Source: Eucommia ulmoides (taxonomy: Eukaryota > Streptophyta > Magnoliopsida > Garryales > Eucommiaceae). From it: DNA of 64,000 nucleotides. Below, in pieces: positions 1 through 26,179 of the stretch (positions are counted from its first letter, which is position 1; every line of letters starts with the position of its first letter). A program made the translations under genes and the position numbers. Under the pieces are notes generated by a model. The model did not search any database, was not told the origin of the DNA, and saw only the letters and a list, made by a program, of their open reading frames with translations. The stretch lies in the NCBI GenBank assembly GCA_016647705.1, contig CM028330.1, forward strand, positions 51,200,897 through 51,264,896. The letters are read 5' to 3'.

Positions 1-33
1 GGGAAAATATGCCATATTTTCAAAGGGTGGCAA

Positions 34-348
34 TTAAAAACTTATCAGATCTGAAGATTTTGATATTGCGAGAGAATTGAGTTTGAACCATGGCAGCAAA
101 ATCTGACTAGATTTGAGATAATTTGGAACATTTATGCATGAGGTATAGCCAGGTGTATAAAGAGTTGTCATCGACAAATATGATAAAGTATCTGGATCCC
201 CCATTGTGGTAGAAGGTGAGGGTCCCCAAAGATAAGAGTTGACTAGGTCAAAGGGTGTGAGAGACACCGAGCCACTAATGAGAAAATATAAGGCATGTCG
301 TTTTAGCTTGCTGATATGGAAGGTAGTTGAGATACTCGATAGAAACAA
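34..348 (-). pseudogene. copia GAG-pre-integrase / integrase N-terminal relic
   Basis: The reading frame contains ISKLKRHALYF followed by PFDLVNSYLWGPSPS. The second stretch is a decayed form of the copia integrase entry motif (PFDLVHSDLWGPSP type). The residues after it no longer follow the family pattern, which suggests a frameshift. It is the 3' continuation of the protease relic at 578-860 on the same strand. Confidence 0.75.
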
Positions 349-577
349 ATCCTAATTTTCTACAAGAGGCTTAAGTGCGGATACATGCGATGGATGCATG
401 ACCCAACCAGGAGTGTCAAAGGTTGAGGGAAGATGAATCAGGTGATGACAATGATGATGGCGGGGTTGCACAAGTTGATGGAGGGACAGGGGGGATTGAT
501 TTGGAAGGTGGAGACTACTGAGCTCAAATAGGTCTGATTTTACGACCAATCCCAAGTGTTTTTCCCGTTTGAGGATC

Positions 578-860
578 CTATACATGATAACCAAAATTAG
601 AAAATATCACTTCAAGTCTCGATTCACATAGTTGTCCAACAGATAAAAAGTTTAAAGTGAATTGTGGTATTAAATACGTGTTAGAAATAAAAAGATGTGG
701 AGTAAAATTTTGATTGGTGTGACTGACACGCATATGAAAGCCATCAACAGTATGAACTATAGGAGCATTCACAGTAGATAGTTTTGACGAGAAAATATTT
801 GGATTAGAGGTCATATGGTTACAAAAGGGAAAATCAAAGAACCAAGAAGAATTACTTATA
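578..860 (-). pseudogene. copia aspartic protease relic
   Basis: The minus-strand translation reads NSSWFFDFPFCNHMTSNP and further on FTLNFLSVGQLCESRLEV. These match the copia protease core (WFFDSGCCNHMT type) and the LLSVGQLCD motif before integrase. The catalytic Asp-Ser-Gly is changed to Asp-Phe-Pro, so the protease would be inactive even if translated. Confidence 0.8.
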
Positions 861-904
861 ATAAGTAAGACAGCATGAGAAAATTTTGTACCAAAACTAG
901 AGAG

Positions 905-1712
905 AAAAGGTTTGAAAAGTGAAGCTAAATCCTCAATAAAGATGAAAACAATAGTGAAGTTAGGATCAGAATACTTATTGGCAGCAAGAATAGCAGGTGA
1001 AGAAAAGGCTTAGGCATCGTCTTCGAACTGAATCTACAATATAAAATAAAACTATATTGTCGGATAGGAATTTGGAAAAACGAAGGACATGGATGCAATT
1101 CTGGGTCGAAATTATCTAGGAATTGGGCTGAGGTATTGAAGAATTGATCCATAAACCCTTGAACCAGTCAAAGGAAAGGGTTTGAAAAGTGAAGTTAAAA
1201 TCCCCAATAGAGATGGAAACGATAGTGGAGACTAGATCAAAATTCTTATTGGCAGCAAGAATAACAGGTGAAGAAAAGGCTTAGGCATCATCTTTGAATC
1301 AAATCTACAATATAAAATAAACTATATTACTTGATAGGAATCTGGAAAACAAAGGCCATGGATGCAATTCGAGGTCGAAATTATCCAGGAACTAGTTTGA
1401 GGTAGTGAAGAACCAATCGATAAACACTTGAACTGGTAAAAGGAAAGGGTTTGAAAAGTGAAGCTAAATCCCTAATAGAGATGGAAACGATTGTAGAGGA
1501 ATCAGAACCCTTATTGGCAACAAGAATAGAAGGTGAAGTAAAAGATTAGGCAATGCCTTCGAATCGAATCTACAATATAAAATAAAATATATAATTTAAT
1601 AGCAATCTTGAAAAACGAAGGCCATGGATGCAATTCGAGGTTGAAATTATCTAGGAACTAGTCTAAGGTAGTGAAGAATCGATCCATAAACTCTTGAACC
1701 GGTCAAAGGAAA
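905..1712. repeat. Tandem repeat, three units of about 270 bp
   Basis: The landmark TTTGAAAAGTGAAG recurs at about 911, 1181 and 1450. Each unit continues through 'ggcagcaagaata', 'atctacaatataaaataaa' and 'catggatgcaattc' and ends with 'gaacc(a/g)gtcaaagg'. Units are roughly 85-90% alike. A weaker fourth partial unit follows to about 1890. The array sits where the gag part of the surrounding copia element should be. Confidence 0.85.
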
Positions 1713-1879
1713 GTGGTGAACCGCATCAACCATATAAAGAAAAATATATTGTTTGATTTGAATTTGGAAAAACAGAGGTTCCCCTTAAAAAAATAAAAAT
1801 CTAGGAAGCAATATCCGAACTTCAAGAACCAACTTGAAAAGTAGTGAATCGGTCAAAAGAACATTGGACCAATAATGAA

Positions 1880-2540
1880 CCAGTCAAAGGGGTTGGCTAT
1901 GGATGGCATGGCAATATGATGACATGGCAACGACGTGTGATGATATGGCACTAATGTGATTGATGATGTGGCAACCTGGGGTTGTTTGGTCATGAGGATC
2001 AACTAATACAAGTACTAACATGGATGATGGCGTGGCACCTTGTGGTGTTTTGTGATTACGTGACAACTGATGTCTCTACTGGCGTGTTGATGTCTGCTAA
2101 CATGGTAGTGGGTGGTTGATGATGTAGTAGCCAATTGTCAATGACGTAGCAAGCACGTAGCATTGACTTAGCGCTAACGTGGCTTAGCCAAGGTGCGTGG
2201 AAATGATGGCGTAGATCCAATTTCTTTGGGTCGCACGTGGAGGTTTTGAAGGCGGTGTGGTCGGTGGTTGTTTTGTTCATCTTGGCCAGACGATTTAGAT
2301 AATGTGGTTCATGTTGATGTTAGAGCAACGATGAAGCCTGTTGGAGTTAACTAAGTTGATGGCGTTTTTGAGACTTCTAGATGCGTGAGAGAGCGTGTGG
2401 TGGTGGTTAGCTTCTCTCCTATGGTGTTGGACTCGTCGTTTCAAGACGAGTTTGTTGGTGGTGGTGGATTTGGTGAAAGGTTGTGGAAAGGTGATACCAA
2501 GTGTTACAAGTAGCAGCACGACGAAAGATTTTGAAAAAAA
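1880..2540 (-). other. Degenerate 5' internal region of the copia element
   Basis: No intact gene is visible. 1890-2220 is full of variants of 'gatgacatggca' and 'gatgatgtggcaac', a loose minisatellite. Only short spurious reading frames occur on either strand. By position it lies between the PBS and the protease relic. Confidence 0.5.
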
Positions 2541-2591
2541 AAATTGTTTTAAGGTTACGGAATTTTAGTAAGAGCAGGATCAGAAAAAATT

Positions 2592-2605
2592 GGCCCTTGA
2601 TACCA
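2592..2605 (-). other. Primer binding site of the copia element
   Basis: The minus strand reads TGGTATCAAGGGCC immediately after the LTR end TTCTAAC. This resembles the initiator-Met tRNA complement TGGTATCAGAGC used by plant copia elements, with changes after the first eight bases. Confidence 0.75.
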
Positions 2606-2787
2606 GGTTAGAATAATTGATAAGCGAAATATTGGGAGAGAATATGAGACAATTGTATTGATATCTATGAAGCCTACAGAATACTAAGACGTACAAAAGT
2701 GCCTATATATAGGCAAGATTAAGGTAGAATATTAGGCTCCAAGTAACCTAACGGGCCAAGGTCCATATATATATATATATATTAGCA
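2606..2787 (-). repeat. 5' LTR of the copia element (about 182 bp)
   Basis: On the minus strand the LTR runs from TGCTAATATATAT to AATTATTCTAAC and is followed at once by the PBS. It aligns along its length with 53585-53738, sharing GTTAGGTTACTTGGA, CTATATAGGCAC, ACAATTGTCT and CTCAATTATTCTAAC. It contains an expanded (TA)n tract. It lies downstream of the kinase gene in the same orientation and could provide a transcription end. Confidence 0.8.
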
Positions 2788-3249
2788 TTTACAATGGAAT
2801 ACTTTCAAATAGAACATATAAGGGCTTATATGACGAACTAAACAGGCCAATCTCCCATTGATTTTCTATCAATTGTGAGTTTAAAAGACCATGTGTTCAA
2901 ATGAATGGGGTTCTTATTATATAATACTCAATTTTTGTTTTTAAAGTTTTTTTAGAATTTATTTTTTTATCCTTATCAACTTATTTTTTAGTCCTTGCTA
3001 ATATTTCAGTTTAACAATTATATCAAATATAAATTCAACATTAGTTTATATCAACTAGATAGATTCAATCTTATTAACGTGAACTAAGAAAAATATTCGA
3101 GGAGACAAAATTACAAGTGACTTGAGGACAATGTAATATTTTTCTCCAAATAAATAAACTCACACCAGCAACAATAAACCTCAACCCTATAAAAATTAAC
3201 TGCAATATTCCGTCTGGTTACTTGTACAATGGTACGGTCACAAGACTCG
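2788..3249. other. Kinase 3' flank
   Basis: AT-rich DNA between the copia LTR and the last possible kinase exon. A minus-strand AATAAA (plus 'tttatt') near 2958 could serve as a poly(A) signal. No other gene is visible. Confidence 0.4.
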
Positions 3250-3281
3250 TTATCTATGCCTATTCAACCATAGCAGATGAT
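3250..3281 (-). CDS. Candidate short terminal exon 12 of the kinase
   Basis: If exon 11 is spliced at 3389, the next acceptor is GTGATTTTAG at 3291-3282. The joined frame continues DHLLWLNRHR and stops at TAA (3252-3250). The intron would be 107 bp. Phase fits, but I cannot confirm these residues from family knowledge. Transcript data would decide. Confidence 0.35.
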
Positions 3282-3380
3282 CTAAAATCACAAGTTACTC
3301 ATATATAACATACAATATAGATAAGCTGAAAAATGAGCAAAATAAAGTAATATAGAAAGTATACTTGAGCTGGACAAAGA

Positions 3381-18449
<15,069 letters not shown>

Positions 18450-18760
18450 CTCTGCCTCTCTCTCTCTAGAACCAATTCAATTTCTCTCTCTCCCCGGATA
18501 TCTACACGATTCAGACAGCGAAGGCGCGCGGAGAGCCCTCAGGGATCGACATTCAATCAGACCGACGACGGTTTCAGTATAACATGATGACGGTCTTTTT
18601 TTTATTCAGAAAACGACGCTCTCTCTCCTCTCTCTATGTTGGTCACGGTCCTATGGAGCGTGGGGCCCGTCGAGCTACGTTAGTTTTTCTGTTGCGTACG
18701 GAGCCACGTCAGATCGGTGTTCGTTTTTCTGGCGCTATTTATGGCAGTTAGGGAATACAT
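18450..18760 (-). promoter_or_regulatory. Putative kinase 5' leader and promoter
   Basis: Upstream of the ATG the minus strand is GA-rich (18455-18500 and 18610-18640). A TATA-like CCATAAATAG lies at 18744-18735 and an ACGT element (plus CCACGTCA) at 18704-18711, about 255-295 bp before the ATG. The transcription start cannot be read from sequence. Confidence 0.3.
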
Positions 18761-18959
18761 TTTGTTTCGGTACGCTGCACCTCCACCCGGACCCGAACCC
18801 CCCTTATTATTTGGACAACAACATTGGACATCCTATATGAATTCACAAATATCTAACACATGGCTTATTTTTTCAGTTCGATTACAAAATAAAAAGGATA
18901 ATAGCAGTATGATCTCACTAAAAAAGTCAATCTACCAATATGGATTATCCTAAAGTGTG

Positions 18960-19210
18960 AAAGGAAATTTGAGCAAAAGGAACATTAGAGTTCTGCTAGG
19001 AGAAAATTTTAGAGCGTGGAAAGTGGACTACTTCCTATGTGTGGAAAGGAGCATGGCCCTTTGAAGCTAAGCTAAGAAGTTTGGTCACGGGAATTAAAAT
19101 TGATGCTAATAGAGATTATTTTAGAGTTAAGATGGATATTGACTCCACAGATACAGTCACCCTTATCCAAAATACATGTCTTGAGAACCATCGCTTCAAG
19201 GAATAGATTG
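18960..19210 (+). pseudogene. Possible LINE RNase H-like (RVT_3) relic
   Basis: One frame gives FEAKLRSLVTGIKIDANRD then FRVKMDIDSTDTVTLIQNT. This resembles the RNase H-like tail of plant LINEs (A-E-x-x-A-L ... V-E-x-D-S ... V-V-x-L-I). Short and interrupted. Confidence 0.4.
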
Positions 19211-20250
19211 ACAAATGCAACATACTTCTTCTCCTAAATAAATACACTCTTCAAACATTCGAACATTCACCAAAACACGCACTAGTATGAACATTTACAA
19301 AAAACAAAACTCACACGTCTGTTCGTCAATGGATTTGTTCATTTTCGATATGTTCGTCAATGGATTCAGATCTTCATCGCTTCGTCTTCATCTCCGATTC
19401 AGATTTGGTGTTTATCTCCGATTCCAAAGGCCGACAATTGAACATTCCAGATTTGGTCCCCTGTTGTCGCCACTTCGTCATTCACTATTGTTGTTCACTA
19501 TTTGCCATTCGCCATTCACTGTCATTCGTTCGTGACATCTGAACGATGAAGGCCATTGAAATGAAGGTTAGACGATGAAGGCCTTTGGAAGGCCATATGA
19601 AGGCGATGAAGATGAAGGCCATTAGAATGAAGGCTAGTAGAAAGAAGGCGGGCAATAGAACATTCCTGATCTAGATATGGAGTATTGATGGTTTGGATAT
19701 GAGGTTGTTCACCTCTTGTGTTTTTTTTCAAACATTTCACATCTTGTTGAACATTCCAGATTAGATTTGGAAGAAGGGGACTTTTCAAATCTGGAATTTT
19801 CAGATCTAAAATTTTCTAGATCTAAGAGAGAGAAAGAGAGGGCGGCAGACTAACTTTGCCGGTGGTGATTATGTGGGAAAATTCCATGGCAGCGAATTGA
19901 CTTTGGCGGTTGGGATGGTCTGGCCTGTGGCTGAAAGAGAGAGGGCGGCTAAAAATGAAAAGGCGGATTAGAGTTTCTCTATTATATACACAAGGGTATA
20001 TATGTTCATTCACCACATCTCAAGGACTAAACGCTAAAAATGTTTTAAAAAATGACTAAAGCACAATATAATTGTTTAAAATGACTCTTTACTAAATAAA
20101 CTCTTAAATAAGGGCTAAACAATTAAAAAAAAAAACCTTAAAATTAAACCACTTTTATATTCTAAAAATAGCGATAATTGTTTTTTTATATCGTTTGCTT
20201 GATTTGATTAGATATTTATGATTGAAGGGTTATAGGTTTCAAAACAACGT
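19211..20250. other. Intergenic, no gene recognised
   Basis: 19540-19640 carries repeated 'atgaaggcc/atgaaggc' words. 19810-19960 is GA-rich. No domain or TE terminus was recognised. Confidence 0.4.
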
Positions 20251-20870
20251 CCATTTGTATACGTTTTGCTATATAATTAATATTTTTGTTGAATTTAGCA
20301 CGATGATAAATTTTATATTGAATTTAACACGAATTTAAAAATTTCATAAAAAAATGGTGTACGTGATATCATTGGTTTCAAAGTAATATACATTTAAAGT
20401 ATTATGTTGAATTCAAAAACGAAATTGAAAAACTTTGAAAATTCTAGAAGTAGCATATTGAATTCAACACGAATTTAACAACCAATGAAAAAAATGGTGA
20501 ATGTGATATCATTATGAAGATTTTATTCAGACAAATCTAAATATGTAATTAGATCATTAAAAAAAATATCATGTTGAATTTAACATGATGTGAAAAATTA
20601 TGAAGATTCAGAAATAACATGTTAAATTAATACAAATGTAAAAATTTGATGAAAAATAGTGAACGTGACATCATTGGCTTCAAAACAATATATATTTGAA
20701 GTAATATTGAATTCAACACAAAATTGAAAAACTTAAAATTCTGGTAGTAATATATTGAATTCAACAAGAATTTGGAAATTAATGGAAAAAATGGTGAATG
20801 TGATATTATTTTAAAGATCTTATTTAGACGAATCTAAATATATGATTAGATCTTGAAAAAAAATGTGTGA
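20250..20870. repeat. Tandem duplication with about 300-bp unit
   Basis: 'aaaaaatggtgtacgtgatatcattggttt' near 20345 recurs as 'aaaaatagtgaacgtgacatcattggcttc' near 20650, and 'atattgaattcaacacgaa' recurs likewise. Each unit also contains a shorter internal repeat built on 'gttgaattcaacacga' and 'atggtgaatgtgata'. Confidence 0.75.
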
Positions 20871-21109
20871 AATAATATTTATTTTGATTTTAATAATATG
20901 ATTTCGAATCCCTATTTTGTATGAAGTTATAAATTAAGTAGTCGCAAGGACAAATCTGACCAATAAATTAGAAAAAACTATTTGGAAACATGCTTAAAAA
21001 AAAGTTTATTTAGTAGTTTTTGCTCCTTGATAGAACGGTTGTGGTCAAAATTACTTTTGCAACTTTAAAACACTAAATTTATGGGGTTTTTCTAATCTTT
21101 ATTTTAGTT

Positions 21110-21625
21110 TTCGTTTATATTTTTTGTTTTTCTGTTTATTTTGTTTTTGTTTTTATTTTTTGTATTTGTTTATTATTTTTTATTTGAGTCTCTCTCTCTC
21201 TGTTTTGTTTTTTTGCCTTTGTTCTTTATTTTTCAATTTTCTTATTTTCTGTTTATTTTTATTTTATTATTTGTGTCTTTTTTTTATACAATATAAGAAA
21301 CATGAAATCAAAAGTAAAGAGCTAGAAAACAAAAACAAAAAACAAAATAGAAATTTAAATGAAAAATGAAAAATGAAAAATAAAAGCAAAAACAAAAAAG
21401 AAAATAACACATAAAAAAAGGAAAATAAAAAGACAAAAAAATGAAAAATGAAAACAAAAAAATAAAAATAAAAACTAAAAAACAAAAAGTAGCAAACAAC
21501 AAATAAAACAACAAATAGATAGAAAATCATATATAAGAAATAGAAAAGGAAAAATAAAAATAATAATAAACCAAAAAATTGAAAATCAAAAACAAAAATT
21601 GAAAAAACAAAGCAAAAATACAATA
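21110..21625. repeat. T-rich/A-rich strand-switching low-complexity block
   Basis: 21110-21290 is almost only T with G/C (tttttgttttt words). From 21290 to 21625 the same words appear complemented (aaaaacaaaaa, aaatgaaaaatgaaaa). Open frames here are an effect of composition. Confidence 0.8.
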
Positions 21626-21837
21626 GAGAAGAAAGAGGGATAGAACGGAAATTTCACGGGAATTTTTTTTGGTAAGGGGATGTTTAAAATAAGGGTAATT
21701 CTATATGTCCACTTTACTATTTATCCAAAAATCTAAACGTGTTGTCCTAAAAATAATTAATTAGATTGGGTTCCTAAATATAAACACTGAATATTTTAAT
21801 AATGCCACTTTGTAAAAAAAAAAAAAAGGAAAAAAAA

Positions 21838-21922
21838 AGGTAATGTTCTTACCCTACCGTCTTAGTAGACATTGACTTTACTAGGATACACAAAACACAA
21901 ATCACTTGCATTGTTAGGTGAC
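21838..21922 (-). repeat. Distal fragment of the long LTR (split by the copia insertion)
   Basis: Its minus strand (CAATGCAAGTGATTTGTGTT) matches 35468-35530 and 40786-40830. It continues the copy at 30463-31835, which the copia element 21923-30462 interrupted. Confidence 0.7.
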
Positions 21923-23746
21923 TGTTGAAAATAATGGTGATAATACTAATTTTTAATAAATATAATTAAATATTAATTACGATTATTTTCAATAAATATT
22001 TCTCAATATGTCACAAATATATTTATAATGAAATAACACTCAAAAACAATAAAAATAAAGGGACAATCAGTGGGAGATCCTTTATTTAAATTCTAATTGG
22101 TCAAAAGTCCTATATGCGGTAAAAAAAAATAATTTAGTCCTATCTGTTTTAAAAAGGCGGAAGTCTTACTCACATGATAGCCATGTGCCAATTTGCATGT
22201 AACTACTTTCTGTGTAATATTACTGTATTAGTTACATGTACCTAATTTTTTATTTTTTATTTTCAGTTACATATTTCAATAATATGTAACTTTTTAGTTA
22301 CATGTCTTTGATATGTAACTAAAAAGTTTGATATTTTTCAGTTACATGTTTCAATAATATGTAATTTTTTAGTTATATGTCTCTGATATGTAACTAAAAA
22401 ATTTGATATTTTTTCAGTAACGTCACAAAATATTATACATATATATATGTAATTGTAACATGTAACTAATATTATAGAAGTACGTGTAACTAAAAATGCC
22501 CAAATATGTATGAAAAGTAACAATTATGAAATTGTAACTAACATTAGTTACATGTAACAGAATTCACTATAAAAATCGAATGTACTCACTAAAAGGTTCC
22601 CTATAATCCCTGCAATATCCCTACAATTCCTGCAATGCGGGACTAAAAGATAAGTGGAATCTAACTTAAAGAACTAAATCAAACCTAATAACATAAAAGG
22701 ACTTTTCACCAATTAGACTTTAAAAAAAAAAAAAAAAAGAATTTTTGACCGATTTTTCCAAAAATAAACTCCTATAATGAGATTTGTTCTTGAATGTAAT
22801 TTACATCAAATATTACAGAATATAAAATAGTTCACAGTAAATATTCAGAAATCCAATACATGCAACAATAAATATTTCAGATAGTAAAATAAATGAAACC
22901 AGTAAATAAATAAAATTATACTTACAGTCCTTTACCGATAATAATCTCAGAGATTTATATCGATCAAGATTATCGTTTAACGATATTTCCTTAAAGCAAA
23001 TTTTGCCTCCACTTAGGTGCTTATGGTTAGTTAGGCATTTGCTTTTCAAGATACAACGATCACACTCCTCTGATATTACCAATTAAAATCAAAGGATCCG
23101 ACGAAAAAATAAGTGTTGATTTCTCTCTCAAGAATAAACTTATAACATAGACTCAAAATGTAAGTGTAGTGCAAGATGTCCTAAATTTCATGCCTAAATA
23201 ATAATGCAAATTTCTCTATTTATAGAGTAATAAATGAATAATAACAACACACCAAAAGTCTCACTTTAAAGCCACTAAGAGTACTTTATGCCTACTAAGA
23301 ATTAATCACATGTAACTCCTTATTAAAAATGAGTTACAAATATGAAAAGACAAGTCTTGTTTGGTTAGGAAAATTGCTAGAATCAATTTAAAGAAAATTC
23401 TAGAAATAAATCCTTTTACTTGGATCAACCCAAGTCCAAACCCAAATCCAAACCCAAACCCACGACCTGACCCAGATCCACAATCCAAAATGGATTATAA
23501 AAGTGGTTTAAGTGTTTTTCATCAATCAATGTGGAATTACTCATTTTACATACTTCATTCAACTTCATGGGACTGCATTTAAAGACAATTTTTCATTCAC
23601 ATCTTAATTATTTTTGACAAATTAATATTTCACGTTAATCTTCTCACTAAGAATAACGTATTGATATATAAAAATATATTAACCAATAATTAAATCAAAT
23701 AAAAATAATTAGACTTAAAATAGTTAAAAATTATTTTTGTCTAACA
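21923..23746 (-). repeat. 3' LTR of the copia element (interrupted by a MITE)
   Basis: Minus-strand ends are TGTTAGACAAAAATAA and ACCATTATTTTCAACA. Outside the 700-bp insertion it aligns with 29355-30462, with shared blocks such as 'tcgtttaacgatattt' and 'ctttaaagccactaag'. Net length is about 1.1 kb. Confidence 0.88.
22060..22759. mobile_element. Mutator-like MITE inside the 3' LTR, 700 bp
   Basis: An exact 9-bp duplication AAAAATAAA lies on both sides (22051-22059, 22760-22768). The other LTR lacks the insert. Ends are GGGACAATCAGT and, inverted, GGAAAAATCGGT. An internal inverted pair CTAATTGGT(C/G)AAAAGTCC lies further in. The core (22200-22560) is packed with 'gttacat' and its complement 'atgtaac'. 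No coding capacity. Confidence 0.88.
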
Positions 23747-23760
23747 ATCCCCCACATGAA
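23747..23760 (-). other. Polypurine tract of the copia element
   Basis: The minus strand reads ATGTGGGGGATTG directly before the 3' LTR start TGTTAGAC. Confidence 0.75.
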
Positions 23761-25680
23761 TGAAATTAACTAGATAAATATGCATATGTAATGTAGACAC
23801 AAGAGAGAGAGCTCAATAAGAGAACAACTGCATCGGGCTAGGTAGTTTTTGGCTTTGAATTTTCCCTAGTGAGAATCTATTGAATTTACTCGGTTAAACA
23901 GTGAACATGATGTCTTGAACTATTTGACCTTTGGTGTAAACTAAGAGAATAGAAACAACACAGTTGTCTATAGACATTGTTCGCTCTATGGTTACGTTCA
24001 TTTTTGCCCTGAACAACCTGGTTGTTTTGTGAGTAATCTAGAGAATTTAGCCTTCTCATTCCCATGAAACTGGTCTAGTTCACACTCAAATAGATGATAT
24101 CCTTAAAAATATATCCTTTAATATTTTTCTTGATAAATCAAGTTCTATCAATCATCACACATATTTCAATTATCATCGTTTCATCTCAGGAATGGGTCAT
24201 AGATATTAACTCTATACAGTGATAAATGCAGTCACCTTCATAATTCAATTGTCCCTTTGAACCTATATCTTGAGATCTCTGGTCAAGTATGCTGGGTTAC
24301 CATTATGATGACTATTTTGTTATAGGCTTAGCCTCATTCCCCTCGATCATCAGTTAACTCTCTCTCAAGTTTGACATTTGGTCAGTAGATCCGTAACGTT
24401 ATCTTTTCACTTTATAAAGCCAATTTTGACAACTTCATTTCGAGAGTAACTATCTAATGGTATTGTGTCTCCAACGTATATATATTGGGACTTACCATTA
24501 TATATAATTTTGTGTCATATTAATAATTCATTATCTATCTTGATATAGATAAATTGTTGGTACGCCATTTTTTTTATTTAAAAATAAATAAATGTGAAAA
24601 CTATTTAATTTTTCACAAGTTTTAATGTGGACCTCCAAATTCATGTTTGCTTAAAGAATCTCAATAACGTCGTATCTTTTCCACTTGTAATGGCATATCA
24701 ACTATAAGAAAGCAACCATATAACTTCACTTAGTATTTTTTATAAAATATTAGTCAAACTCCTCGATCTTGAATTTATTTGACAATACATTGTCAAATCA
24801 TATTGAATTTATTTGACAACATCACAATGTCAAATTACACATGTCATCACATTTATACTTGTTGTAATTCACAGACGTTGAACAAGTCAACTAACTTTGT
24901 TCATTTTCATAAAACTACAAATAATATATTTTTCTTACTTCATCTAGGCTCAATTGCTCTTAAGACATTTTGTCTTGGATACTACTAGATGTAGTATTAT
25001 TTATTCATCTCAAGAAATAGACTCTCTTAGTTTTAGGTAAAAATATATATCTTCAAGAGTAATGTGTTCCACAATTTAATAAATGTGGTCATTTACACAT
25101 TCCTCAATTTTAATTTCATCGTTTAAAAAAATCACCAATTTATCAAGACACCCCCACATTTTAAGTATTTGTAAATTGGCCTCATACTTTTCTAACATTT
25201 ATATAAGATGTTTTGAACAACCTCTTATGGAATACATACCCCCCTACAAGTTCTTGAATTATCAATAGAAATATTAAAATATTTATCCGATAATTTTGCA
25301 CAAATTAATTTAGAGATTTCAGACTTATTTCAAAAAGAAGTTTTCGTTAATTTGACGTCACACTCAATTCTTACATATATGACTTGAAATTATTTTTTGT
25401 GTACCTTTTTTTTTTTTTAATTTTAAAATTAATAGTTTTTTTTTTCTTCTCTTAGCCCAAGTTAATTAAAAATTTAGTGATCCCAAAGATCCAAATGTTC
25501 AATAATAAAATAAAACAAAAACAAATTAAATTGCTCTCTTTATTATTATTATTATTATTATTGTTGTTGTTGTTGTTGTTGTTGTTATTATTATTATTAT
25601 TTTATTTATTAATATTATCACATCACATAATGCATTAAAAAAATTATTCTATGAGATATTTCTCATATGTATAACATCCA
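23761..25680 (-). pseudogene. copia pol remnant
   Basis: Most of pol is missing or unreadable. The recognisable piece is at 24377-24502: YNGKSQYIYVGDTIPLDSY, then VKIGFIK, a stop, KDNVTDLLTK. That is the end of the copia RNase H domain (VKSKDNVADPLTK type). 25541-25610 is an ATT/GTT microsatellite on the plus strand. No integrase or RT motif was found. Confidence 0.65.
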
Positions 25681-26174
25681 TTAAGCAGAAAGATACATCT
25701 CATCAACTTTATCATAAATGTTATCCACCTCTGCCACATTAACCTGATAGATTGGCTTTTGAGATTTTCTTGTCACAACCCTTTTGTGACATTCTTGAAC
25801 ACGATGTCCTAACTTTCCATAAACGTAGCAATTACATTTAAACTTTATATTCAAATCCCTTTTAAAGCCGTGACTTGGTTCTAAATCATAATATTTTCGT
25901 TTTTTGTTAATCCTTCGAGACTCCACCACATTGGCTTTAGATTCAATAGTTCGAAAATCCATTCGCTTCTTAACAACACGATATTCTTCCTCTATTCTTA
26001 ATTTTAAAATAAAATCTTTAAGACTCATCTCTTTACGTTTATATTTAAGATAATTCTTGAAGTCACTCAAAGAAGAAGATAATTTTTCAATCATAGTTAT
26101 CACTTGGAATGACTCACTCAAGATCATTCTCTCTGCATGAATTTCATGCAAAATTACTTGAAGTTCCTCAACCT
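25681..26174 (-). pseudogene. copia gag, C-terminal half with damaged zinc knuckle
   Basis: Encodes QVEELQVILHEIHAERM, then SLKDFILKLRIEEE and CYVYGKLGHRVQEC. This is the UBN2-type copia gag followed by a CCHC knuckle whose second Cys is Tyr. Upstream it is cut off by the element at 26180-28624; the frame resumes at 28630 with KTVIN. Confidence 0.85.
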
Positions 26175-26179
26175 GATTG

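Larger units (their letters stand above)
1..2605 (-). mobile_element. Decayed Ty1/copia retrotransposon, internal region (runs off the left edge)
   Basis: Reading the minus strand from 2605 leftward gives a PBS, a long non-coding or gag-like stretch, a protease relic (578-860) and a GAG-pre-integrase/integrase relic (34-348), which is the Ty1/copia order. Stops and frameshifts interrupt every domain, so it cannot produce a working polyprotein. Reverse transcriptase, RNase H and the 3' LTR would lie left of the window. Its LTR (2606-2787) is related to the LTR at 53585-53738, so two members of one family flank the window. Class is confident; lineage was not determined. Confidence 0.85.

Noticed and set aside
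21124..21623. Hydrophobic low-complexity frames (F/L/Y-rich) that look like membrane proteins
   Set aside because: They result purely from T/G-rich repeats; no start context or conservation is expected.
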